Assembly (NCBI GenBank): GCA_034659015.1
Contig: JAYEGL010000002.1
Coordinates: 124,001-188,000, forward strand
From: Maricaulis sp034659015
GTDB lineage: Bacteria; Pseudomonadota; Alphaproteobacteria; Caulobacterales; Maricaulaceae
Direction of reading: 5' to 3'
DNA length: 64,000 bases
The translations under genes were made by a program, and so were the position numbers. The notes beneath the pieces are model-generated. The model was given only the letters and a program-made list of their open reading frames with translations. It had not been told where the DNA came from and searched no databases. Shown here piece after piece: positions 17,265 through 24,936 of the stretch; the first letter of the stretch is position 1; each line of letters opens with the position of its first letter.

Positions 17265-18623
17265 ATGGTTCAATTAACGGCTAAGCAGCGAAAACAGCTG
17301 GAGGAATTGTGGCGCAGGATGCCTGCGAACACGCGCGCCTCGCTGTGCGCGGCGGCCGAGGCCGGCAAGGACGCCGACCCCCAGGCCGCAGCGCTGCACG
17401 CGGTTCTGGCCGAACTCGAAGAGACTATGGGCAAGCCGGCCGGCGATCTGGCCAAGCCCTACCTGCTGGCCCCCTTGCGGCCCATGGTGGGCGATCCGCA
17501 GGAAACGCCGCCTTCGCGTTTCCGTTTCACGCCGGAGGATCTGTCCAAGATCTGGGGCTGGCTCGCCCGGGAACTCGCCAAGGACACGATCGAGCGGGCC
17601 AAGCAGTGCCGCAAGCCGGAAAGCGATCCGGTCTGGTTCGAATTCCGGCGTGAGGCCGGCGACGCCCTCAAGCAGGCGGTCAAGGCGGCGGAGCGCGTCC
17701 CCAAGGACATGACGGCCCTGACCAAGCGGTTCGGCGCGGAAGGCAAGGCGATGCTGAGCGATGCGGCGACGCTGTTGAGCCGGTCCGAGGAAATTGCACG
17801 CGCCATGGCGGACATGCCCGAGCGCATCGAGGAGCTCGACGAGGAACTCGTCTATACGCTCAAGGACCATTACGACGCGCTGGTTGCCGAGTGTCAGGAT
17901 GCGGCGCTGTGGACGCTGCTGCTGACCATGGGTCGGCTGGATTATCCCTGGCAGATCTTCCGGGCCGTCGCCAAGATCGGCAATCGCGAAGACGATCTGG
18001 TCGTGTCCAAGACCGACATGGCGGCCGTGGGCGATGCCGTTCTCGCCGACACGGGGTATTTCGCCGCGCGTCTGAAACAGCCGCCTCAGACCCTGGAAGA
18101 GGCGAAGGCGGCCTATGAGGTCTTCGACCGCTTCGTGGCGTATTCCACCGGAATGACCAAGGAATTCGGTATCCGCAAGGCCGGGCGCTGGGGGCAGGTC
18201 CTGTTCAGCCTGCGCGCCGAGGCATCGTCGAATGTCGAAAAGATCCTCAACAAGGTACCGCTGTCGCTCGATAATGGCCTGCCCGAACCCCGGCGCGGCC
18301 GCAGCGGCCGGATCATCCCCGCCCAATTGCCGGCCGACCAGGCGATCGACCGGGCCGAGGGGCTGCTCTACTTCCTCGGCAACTGCCGTACCCACGCCTC
18401 GGCTGCCGCAATCGCCAGCACGCAGAAGCGGATCGCCGACGCGGTCGAAAAGCGCATGCAGGACGCCGGCGGGATCCTGGTCGACCTGATCGCCGAGAGC
18501 GAGGGACAGAACCGGACCACGGCCCAGGACGGGCTGGAAATCACGGCCCGCCTGCTCGATGCGGCGGGGCGGACGGACCTGGCCGACATCCTGCGCCGGC
18601 GCGGCCTGGCGGCTGTGGCATAG
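17265..18623 (+). CDS. Uncharacterised 452-aa cytosolic protein
   Basis: I do not recognise this family. It has no signal peptide or membrane helix. The N-terminus (QLTAKQRKQLEELWRRMPAN) and most of the sequence look alpha-helical and charged. Segments that might be conserved include DPVWFEFRREAGDALKQAVK, LDYPWQIFRAVAKIGNREDD and LLYFLGNCRTHASAAAIAST. The ATG at 17265 follows a short 60-bp gap after the kinase gene with a run of T residues. Coding potential is strong because the frame is uninterrupted with the same third-position GC bias as its neighbours. Function is unknown. Confidence 0.8.
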   Translation: MVQLTAKQRKQLEELWRRMPANTRASLCAAAEAGKDADPQAAALHAVLAELEETMGKPAGDLAKPYLLAPLRPMVGDPQETPPSRFRFTPEDLSKIWGWLARELAKDTIERAKQCRKPESDPVWFEFRREAGDALKQAVKAAERVPKDMTALTKRFGAEGKAMLSDAATLLSRSEEIARAMADMPERIEELDEELVYTLKDHYDALVAECQDAALWTLLLTMGRLDYPWQIFRAVAKIGNREDDLVVSKTDMAAVGDAVLADTGYFAARLKQPPQTLEEAKAAYEVFDRFVAYSTGMTKEFGIRKAGRWGQVLFSLRAEASSNVEKILNKVPLSLDNGLPEPRRGRSGRIIPAQLPADQAIDRAEGLLYFLGNCRTHASAAAIASTQKRIADAVEKRMQDAGGILVDLIAESEGQNRTTAQDGLEITARLLDAAGRTDLADILRRRGLAAVA

Positions 18624-18704
18624 CGTCTCGCCCGGCACTCGCGCCTTGCACCGGGCCGGCGCCCGGACTACCTCCCTGCCCATGAGCAAAACGGCTTTTC
18701 GTCG

Positions 18705-19340
18705 ATGACGGCCCTGGAAGACAGACAATCCGACGCAGACCGGCTGATGTCGCCGAGCGCCGCGCGCAATCGCGAGGCAATCGCCGAGGTGCTGGCGGAT
18801 GTCCTGCCGCAGGGCGCGCGGGTGCTGGAGATCGGTTCGGGGACCGGCGAGCATGCCGTGACGGCCTGCCTGCGCCGGCCGGACATCACCTGGCAGCCGA
18901 GCGATCCGGACGAGGCCTCGCGCCGCAGCCAGGCAGCCTGGGCCGACGAGGCGGACGGCCGCATGGCGCCGCCGCTGGCGCTCGATCTTCTCCAGGATGG
19001 ATGGACCGGCGAGGCCGGACCGGTCGACGCGCTGGTGTGCAACAACGTCATTCACATTTCGCCCTGGGCCGTGACCGAGGCGCTGGCCGCCGGTGCAGCG
19101 CAGCTGCTCGATGCCGGCCAGCCCGTCTGCCTTTACGGCCCCTACAAGCTGGGCGATGCGACGGCGCCGTCCAATCTCGATTTCGACCGTTCGCTGAAGG
19201 CGCGCAATCCGGACTGGGGCGTGCGCGATCTCGATGCCGTGGCGGCCGTCTTCGAGCGCGCCGGTTTCGACCTGGCCCGCCGCACCGACATGCCGGCCAA
19301 CAATCTGTCCCTTGTCTTCACCAAGCGGGAGTCTTCGTGA
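18705..19340 (+). CDS. DUF938 SAM-dependent methyltransferase
   Basis: A 211-aa class I methyltransferase-like protein. The N-terminal RLMSPSAARNREAIAEVL is a DUF938 hallmark. The SAM-binding glycine motif VLEIGSGTGEH lies at about residues 44-54, and the C-terminal LPLYGPYKLG-like segment (CLYGPYKLGDATAPSN) and NNLSLVFTKR close the fold. The substrate is not known for the family. Its TGA overlaps the ATG of ccmE (GTGATG), so the two are likely translated from one message. Confidence 0.88.
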   Translation: MTALEDRQSDADRLMSPSAARNREAIAEVLADVLPQGARVLEIGSGTGEHAVTACLRRPDITWQPSDPDEASRRSQAAWADEADGRMAPPLALDLLQDGWTGEAGPVDALVCNNVIHISPWAVTEALAAGAAQLLDAGQPVCLYGPYKLGDATAPSNLDFDRSLKARNPDWGVRDLDAVAAVFERAGFDLARRTDMPANNLSLVFTKRESS

Positions 19341-19804
19341 TGCGCCATCGCAACCGGCGTCTGGCCACCATCGCCGCGGCCGGGATCGTGCTGGCCCTGG
19401 CCGTCGGTCTGGGACTGACGGCGATGCGCAGCGCCATCGTCTATTTCTACTCGCCCAGCGAAGTGATGGCCGACCATCCCGGTTTCGACGAGCGCGTGCG
19501 CGTCGGCGGTCTGGTGGAGACCGGCAGTGTCGGCGAGGAGGACGACGGCACGATCCGTTTCGTGATTACCGACGGGGCCGCCGAGGTCGCCGTGCGATAT
19601 GCCGGGATCCTGCCGGACCTGTTCCGCGAAGGGCAGGGCGTGATCGTGCAGGGCCGGTTTGCCGAGCCCGGGCTTTTGACGGCGGAAACCGTGCTGGCCA
19701 AGCATGACGAGAACTACATGCCGGCCGAGGTCGCCGACGCGTTGCGGGAAACCGGCGTCTGGCAGGGCGAGGAAGCCGGGACCGGCGAGGCCGGCAGCGA
19801 GTAG
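19340..19804 (+). CDS. ccmE: Cytochrome c-type biogenesis heme chaperone CcmE
   Basis: Periplasmic heme chaperone that carries heme covalently from CcmABCD to CcmF/H. The protein is 154 aa with an N-terminal anchor (about residues 9-28), the start of the domain at VYFYSPSEV, and the heme-binding His122 with Tyr126 in KHDENY. The beta-barrel core includes RVGGLVETGS and FVITDGAAEVAVRYAG. The ATG overlaps the previous stop; a GTG three bases upstream is possible. The usual partner ccmFGH genes do not follow: the next gene is a hydrolase-OsmC fusion. Confidence 0.93.
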   Translation: MRHRNRRLATIAAAGIVLALAVGLGLTAMRSAIVYFYSPSEVMADHPGFDERVRVGGLVETGSVGEEDDGTIRFVITDGAAEVAVRYAGILPDLFREGQGVIVQGRFAEPGLLTAETVLAKHDENYMPAEVADALRETGVWQGEEAGTGEAGSE

Positions 19805-19869
19805 CCGCACGTGTGACGCTTGCGATCGTGCTCCGGTGCGTTACCTGTTGAAGCAGGTTTCCGGAGACG

Positions 19870-21114
19870 ATGATGGCCCGCACCGAACGCATGACATTCG
19901 AAGGCGCTGCCGGCGAGACGCTGGACGCCCGGCTGGAGCTTCCTGCAGGGCCGCCCCGGGCCTATGCGCTGTTCGCCCACTGCTTCACCTGTTCGAAGGA
20001 TTATTTCGCGGCAACGCGCATTTCGCGCCAGCTTGCCGATCGCGGTTTTGCCGTGCTGCGGTTCGATTTCACGGGGCTGGGCGAATCCGACGGTGAATTT
20101 TCCGGCACGAATTTCTCCTCCAATGTCGCCGATCTGGTGAAGGCGGCCGAATTCTTGGAGGCCGGGCACGGGGCGCCTTCTCTGCTGATCGGGCACAGCC
20201 TCGGCGGTGCCGCGGCCATCGTGGCCGCGCATCGCATCCCGTCAATCAAGGCCGTGGCGACGCTCGCCGCGCCGGCCGATGCCGGCCATGTCACCCAGAC
20301 GCTGGGCGTGGATACCGATGAAGTCGAGGCGAACGGCCAGACCGATGTGACGCTCGGCGGGCAAACCATCACCATCACACGGCAATTCCTCGAGGATATT
20401 GCGGACCAGAATGTCGAGGCGGCGGCGCGCGATCTGCGATTGCCGCTGCTGATCGCGCATTCGCCGGTCGATGAGGTGGTGGGGATCGACAATGCCTCCC
20501 GCCTGTTCATCGAGGCGCGCCACCCCAAGAGTTTCATCAGCCTGGATCATGCCAATCACCTGATCAGCGATCCGCAGGATGCGGCCTATATCGCCGGCGT
20601 GATCGCCGCCTGGGCGGCGCGTTATGTCGCCGGAAGCCAGGCGCGGGACGTGCCGGAACCGGCCGGTGACGGCGATGTGATCGTCGCCGAGACGGGGCAG
20701 GGCCGCTACGAGAATCACGTCGTCATCGGAGATCATGTGATGATGGCCGACGAGCCGGAGGATGTCGGCGGCGGCGATGCGGGGCCGTCGCCCTACCAGT
20801 ATCTCAATGCCGCCCTCGGCGCCTGCACATCGATGACGTTGCGCATGTATGCGGAACGCAAGGACTGGCCGCTCGAGCGGGTCAGCGTGCGGCTGCACCA
20901 CGAAAAGGGCCATGCCGAGGACGGCGAAGCGGCCGCCGGCGGCGAGGACCGCAAGGTCGACATTATCGAACGCCAGATCCGCATCGAGGGCGATCTGGAC
21001 GAGGAGCAGCGGGCGCGGCTGATGGAGATCGCCGACAAGTGTCCGGTCCATCGCACGCTCAACAGTCCGGTTGTGATCCGGACGAAAGCGGACGGCGAAT
21101 CCGGCGCCGCCTGA
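19870..21114 (+). CDS. Alpha/beta hydrolase fused to OsmC-like domain
   Basis: A 414-aa two-domain protein. Residues 1-255 form an alpha/beta hydrolase with the nucleophile elbow GHSLGGAA, an acid region at SPVDEVVGID and a late His in SLDHANH. Residues 270-414 form an OsmC/Ohr-like domain with the peroxidatic Cys region ALGACTSMTLRMYAERKDW and the resolving-Cys region ADKCPVHRTL. The fusion is a known architecture, suggesting that a hydrolysis step and thiol peroxidase chemistry act together on lipid or organic peroxides. The substrate is not clear. Confidence 0.9.
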   Translation: MMARTERMTFEGAAGETLDARLELPAGPPRAYALFAHCFTCSKDYFAATRISRQLADRGFAVLRFDFTGLGESDGEFSGTNFSSNVADLVKAAEFLEAGHGAPSLLIGHSLGGAAAIVAAHRIPSIKAVATLAAPADAGHVTQTLGVDTDEVEANGQTDVTLGGQTITITRQFLEDIADQNVEAAARDLRLPLLIAHSPVDEVVGIDNASRLFIEARHPKSFISLDHANHLISDPQDAAYIAGVIAAWAARYVAGSQARDVPEPAGDGDVIVAETGQGRYENHVVIGDHVMMADEPEDVGGGDAGPSPYQYLNAALGACTSMTLRMYAERKDWPLERVSVRLHHEKGHAEDGEAAAGGEDRKVDIIERQIRIEGDLDEEQRARLMEIADKCPVHRTLNSPVVIRTKADGESGAA

Positions 21115-21121
21115 AACATGA

Positions 21122-21156
21122 CCGGTATCTTACCGGATGTAATGTTATTGTAATGT
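21122..21156 (+). promoter_or_regulatory. Direct-repeat operator upstream of degP operon
   Basis: TGTAATGT occurs at 21138-21145 and again at 21149-21156, an exact 11-bp spacing characteristic of OmpR-family regulator sites. An inverted repeat CCGGTA-TCT-TACCGG lies just upstream at 21122-21136. The protease gene begins at 21242 and is followed by a regulator and kinase that could act on this site. Inferred from sequence symmetry only. Confidence 0.55.
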
Positions 21157-21241
21157 GCAGGCAACGCGCCGGATAACCGGTCCGCGTGATGTTCGCACCT
21201 GTACGCAGCACAAGTACGCAACGAAGAAGGTTTGTCTGTCC

Positions 21242-22753
21242 ATGATTTCGGTTGATCGCATGCGTCGCCTCGGGGGTGTCTCGCTTCTGGCCCTGTCCAC
21301 GCTGACCGCAGCCTCCCTGGCTTTCCCGATCCACAATTCCGCGCTCGCCCAGGAAACGGAGATCCGGCCGCCCTTCGCTGCCGCCGTTCCCGATGGCGCG
21401 CCGATGTCCTTTGCCGACCTGATCGAGACGGTCAGCCCGGCCGTCGTGACGATCCAGGCCAGCGGCAGTGCCGATCCCAGCGCGCTCGTGGGGCCGGACA
21501 TGGAGGGTATGCCGCCGCAGTTCCGCGAATGGCTGGAGCGCCAGTTCGGCGACCAGCAGCGCGGCCGCGTGCAGCCGCGCCGCTCGCTCGGCTCGGGCTT
21601 CTTCATCGATGCGGAAGGCCATATCGTGACGAACAACCACGTCGTGGCCGGTGCCGACGAGATCACGGTCGGCCTGAGTGACGGGACGGAATACGACGCC
21701 CGTATTGTCGGCCTGGACGAACAGACCGACCTGGCCCTGCTCAAGGTCGATGCGGATGTCGAATTTCCCTTCGTGACGCTGGAAGAAGACGCCAGCTACC
21801 GCGTCGGCGACTGGGTCGTCGCGGTGGGCAATCCCTTCGGCCTCGGCGGAACGGCCACGGCCGGCATCATCTCCGCCATCGGACGTCCGATCGGCAATGC
21901 CACCTACAACGACTTCATCCAGGTCGATGCGCCGATCAACCGCGGCAATTCGGGCGGTCCGACCTTCGACCTGTCCGGCAATGTGATCGGCGTCAATTCG
22001 CAGATCTTCTCGCCCACGGGCGGTAATGTGGGTATCGGCTTCGCCATTCCTTCCGACGTCGCCGCACGCATCATCGACCAGCTGATGAGCGACGGCCGTG
22101 TGGCCCGCGGCTGGCTCGGCGTTTCCATCCAGAATGTCACCGACGACATCGCCGATGCGCTCGGCCTGGAAGAGACCGGCGGCGCCATTGTCAGCTCGAT
22201 CGTCTCCGGCAGCCCGGCGGCCCAGGCCGGTTTCGAGCGCGAGGACATCGTGCTGGAGATCAACGGCGAGGCGGTCGAAGGCTCGCGCGATCTGACGCGG
22301 CGCGTCGGTGCCTTCTCGGCCGGCGAGGAGGTGCGGTTCCGCGTCCTGCGCGACGGCCGCGAGCGCACCCTGCGGGTCACGCTGGGCGACCGTCCCAGCG
22401 AAGACGATCTCAACGCGATGCAGAATGCCGGCGCGGCCGAGGCCGAAGCGTCCTATTTCGGCATGCAACTGGTTCCGATGTCCGACGAAGACCGCGAACG
22501 CTACGGCATCGATGCGGGCACGAGCGGTCTTGTCGTCGATGCGCTCGAGCGCGGCAGCGAAGCGGCGCAGAAGGGTATCACGTCCGGCGATATCGTCCTG
22601 GAGGCCGGCGGTGCGTCGCTCGCGGATCCGGATGACTTCAGCCGGGCCGTGGCCCGGGCCCGCGAGGACGGCCGCAGCGCCATCCTTCTGCTGGTCGAGA
22701 CCCGCGGCGGCCAGCGCTATGTCGCGCTGCAGCTCGACGACAACGAAGAATAG
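21242..22753 (+). CDS. Periplasmic serine protease Do (DegP/HtrA family)
   Basis: A 503-aa periplasmic quality-control protease/chaperone. A signal peptide spans about residues 1-36 (ends SALAQ). The trypsin-like triad is His133 (NNHVV), Asp163 (EQTDLALLK) and Ser237 (RGNSGGP). Two PDZ domains follow at about 280-370 and 390-500. The ATG at 21242 is preferred to 21155, which would start inside the putative operator. It leads an operon with an OmpR-type regulator and a kinase, so envelope stress control is likely. Confidence 0.93.
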   Translation: MISVDRMRRLGGVSLLALSTLTAASLAFPIHNSALAQETEIRPPFAAAVPDGAPMSFADLIETVSPAVVTIQASGSADPSALVGPDMEGMPPQFREWLERQFGDQQRGRVQPRRSLGSGFFIDAEGHIVTNNHVVAGADEITVGLSDGTEYDARIVGLDEQTDLALLKVDADVEFPFVTLEEDASYRVGDWVVAVGNPFGLGGTATAGIISAIGRPIGNATYNDFIQVDAPINRGNSGGPTFDLSGNVIGVNSQIFSPTGGNVGIGFAIPSDVAARIIDQLMSDGRVARGWLGVSIQNVTDDIADALGLEETGGAIVSSIVSGSPAAQAGFEREDIVLEINGEAVEGSRDLTRRVGAFSAGEEVRFRVLRDGRERTLRVTLGDRPSEDDLNAMQNAGAAEAEASYFGMQLVPMSDEDRERYGIDAGTSGLVVDALERGSEAAQKGITSGDIVLEAGGASLADPDDFSRAVARAREDGRSAILLLVETRGGQRYVALQLDDNEE

Positions 22754-22764
22754 GAGAGACCGGG

Positions 22765-23436
22765 GTGCGCATCCTGATAGTCGAAGACGATCGCGAAGCC
22801 GCGAGTTATATCCGCAAGGGCTTGCGCGAGAGCGGCCATGTGGCCGATCACGCCAGCGACGGCGAGGAGGGTCTGGAAATGGCCCGCGCCGCGGACTACG
22901 ACGTGCTCGTCGTCGACCGCATGATGCCGCGCATGGACGGGCTCGCCATGGTGGAGACCCTGCGCGGGGAGGAGGATCGCACGCCGGTCCTCATCCTCTC
23001 CGCTCTCGGCGAGGTCGATGACCGCGTCGAGGGGCTCAAGGCCGGCGGCGACGACTATCTGGTCAAGCCCTATGCCTTTGCCGAACTCCTCGCCCGGGTC
23101 GAGGCCCTGGCCCGGCGCCGGGATCCGGAAACCGTCCGCACCAAGCTGGTGGTCGGCGATCTGGAAATGGACCTGCTGGCCCGCAAGGTCGTGCGGGACG
23201 GCGAGGAAATCCTGCTCCAGCCGCGCGAATTCCGCCTGCTGGAATTCCTCATGAAGCATTCCGGCCAGGTGGTCACACGCACCATGCTGCTGGAGAAGGT
23301 CTGGGATTACCATTTCGACCCCCAGACCAATGTGATCGACGTGCATATCTCGCGTCTGCGCTCGAAGATCGACAAACCCTTCCCGCGGGCGCTGCTGCAC
23401 ACCGTGCGGGGAGCCGGCTACCGCCTCCAGGCCTGA
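22765..23436 (+). CDS. OmpR-family response regulator
   Basis: A 223-aa regulator. The receiver has VEDDRE, phospho-acceptor Asp51 (VVDRMMPRMDG) and Lys in DDYLVKPYAF. The winged-helix output domain ends with DVHISRLRSKIDKPFPRALL. The sequence resembles the CzcR/CopR/TctD branch. It starts 11 bp after degP and is 6 bp before its kinase, so the three genes form one operon. The direct repeat at 21138-21156 is a likely target, which would make the system autoregulated. Confidence 0.92.
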   Translation: MRILIVEDDREAASYIRKGLRESGHVADHASDGEEGLEMARAADYDVLVVDRMMPRMDGLAMVETLRGEEDRTPVLILSALGEVDDRVEGLKAGGDDYLVKPYAFAELLARVEALARRRDPETVRTKLVVGDLEMDLLARKVVRDGEEILLQPREFRLLEFLMKHSGQVVTRTMLLEKVWDYHFDPQTNVIDVHISRLRSKIDKPFPRALLHTVRGAGYRLQA

Positions 23437-23442
23437 TCCGGC

Positions 23443-24876
23443 GTGGCCCAGCGCAGAGCCGCCTTTCTCAGGACGACAGCGTTCCGGCAGACCCTCCTGT
23501 CGGCAGCGCTGTTCGCCCTGTCCAGCTTCGTCATCCTGGGCTTCGTCTATGCGGCCTCGGCGGGCATGGTGCTGCGCCGGGCCGATGCTGTGGTCGGCGA
23601 CGAGGTCGAGGCGCTGGACGACCGGTTCCAGGCCGGCGGGATCGACGCCGTTCGCCTGTATATCCTTCAGCGTACCGTCGGCGGTTCGACCGACTATCTC
23701 TACCTGCTGATCCACCCGTCCGGCCGCACGCTGGGCAATCTCACCTTCCTGCCCACCGTCCAGCCCGACGAGGACGGCCGCGTACAGTTTACCTACCGGC
23801 GCCCGCCCGCCGGCGGGCCCGACGAGGACAGCGAGAAGGAAGACCGCATCGTGCGCGGGCAGATCGTCGAACTGCCCTCGGGCTACCGGCTCTTCATCGG
23901 CCTGGATGTTGACGACGAGACGCGGCTGATCTCGCGCATGCTCAATACCATCCTGGCGGCCTCGGCCCTGGCCCTGGCGCTGGGCGTGGCAGCGGGGATC
24001 TTCGTCAGCCGGCGTTTCGTGCGGCGCCTGGACAAGATCAACAATGTCGCCCGGCGCGTCCGGGCCGGCGATCTGCAGCCGCGGGCACCGCGCAACTATA
24101 CCGGCGACGAGCTGGACGAGCTGTCGGAGAATTTCAACAACATGCTCGACCGGGTCGAGGCGCTGATGCATCGCATGCGCCATACCGGCGACAGTATCGC
24201 GCACGATTTGCGCACCCCGCTTACCCGCATGCGCAACCGGCTCGACGAGGCGCTGCGCGAGGATGGCGATCTGGACACGCGCGAACAGGCGCTCGAACGG
24301 GCCATCGCCGATACGGACGAGCTGCTCGGCATCTTCAACGCCATCCTGTCCCTGTCGCGGCTGGAGGCGGGTGAGAGCCGGGCCTCCATCGTCAGGCTGG
24401 ATCCCGCCGATATCGCGGCCGACCTGGCCGAACTCTACGAGCCGGTGTGCGAGGATGACGGCCTGTTCTTCAATAGCGAGATCCAGCCCGGCCTGGCGAT
24501 GCTGGGCGATCGCGGCCTGCTGTCCCAGGCGCTGGCGAACATCCTCGACAATGCGGTCAAATACACGCCGGAGGGCGGGGCGGTGACGCTGCGCCTGCGC
24601 GAGACCGGCGAGGGCATGATCGAGTTTTCCGTGACCGACACAGGCCCCGGCATTCCCGATGTCGACCGTGACCGGGTCGTGCAGCGCTTCGTGCGGCTGG
24701 ACAATTCCCGCTCCCAGCCCGGATCGGGCCTGGGCCTGTCGCTCGTGCAGGCGATCGCCGACGTGCACAACGGCAAGTTCGAACTGAGCGAAGGCCCCGG
24801 CGTGGTCGATGGCGGCCACGGGCCCGGGCTGCGGGCCTCGCTGTGCTTCCCCAAGGCGCCGCCGGAAAAGGGCTAG
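23443..24876 (+). CDS. HAMP-domain sensor histidine kinase
   Basis: A 477-aa membrane kinase starting at GTG 23443. Transmembrane helices lie near residues 17-40 and 166-186, with a periplasmic region of about 125 residues. A HAMP linker (SRRFVRRLDKINNVARRVRA) precedes the H-box SIAHDLRTPLTRMRNRLDEA. The N-box (NILDNAVKYTPEGG) and G-boxes (VTDTGPGIP, GSGLGLSLV) are present. It forms an operon with DegP and the regulator and probably senses envelope damage. Confidence 0.9.
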   Translation: MAQRRAAFLRTTAFRQTLLSAALFALSSFVILGFVYAASAGMVLRRADAVVGDEVEALDDRFQAGGIDAVRLYILQRTVGGSTDYLYLLIHPSGRTLGNLTFLPTVQPDEDGRVQFTYRRPPAGGPDEDSEKEDRIVRGQIVELPSGYRLFIGLDVDDETRLISRMLNTILAASALALALGVAAGIFVSRRFVRRLDKINNVARRVRAGDLQPRAPRNYTGDELDELSENFNNMLDRVEALMHRMRHTGDSIAHDLRTPLTRMRNRLDEALREDGDLDTREQALERAIADTDELLGIFNAILSLSRLEAGESRASIVRLDPADIAADLAELYEPVCEDDGLFFNSEIQPGLAMLGDRGLLSQALANILDNAVKYTPEGGAVTLRLRETGEGMIEFSVTDTGPGIPDVDRDRVVQRFVRLDNSRSQPGSGLGLSLVQAIADVHNGKFELSEGPGVVDGGHGPGLRASLCFPKAPPEKG

Positions 24877-24936
24877 GCAGCCCGATTTGCCGCCTCAGGC
24901 TTCACCTCGCGCCCGGATCGCGCCAGTTTGCGGGAC

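Noticed and set aside
22717..24819. A - strand 700-codon frame opposite the regulator and kinase genes
   Set aside because: The + strand encodes two clear signalling proteins; the antisense frame shows no domain and the usual shadow composition.
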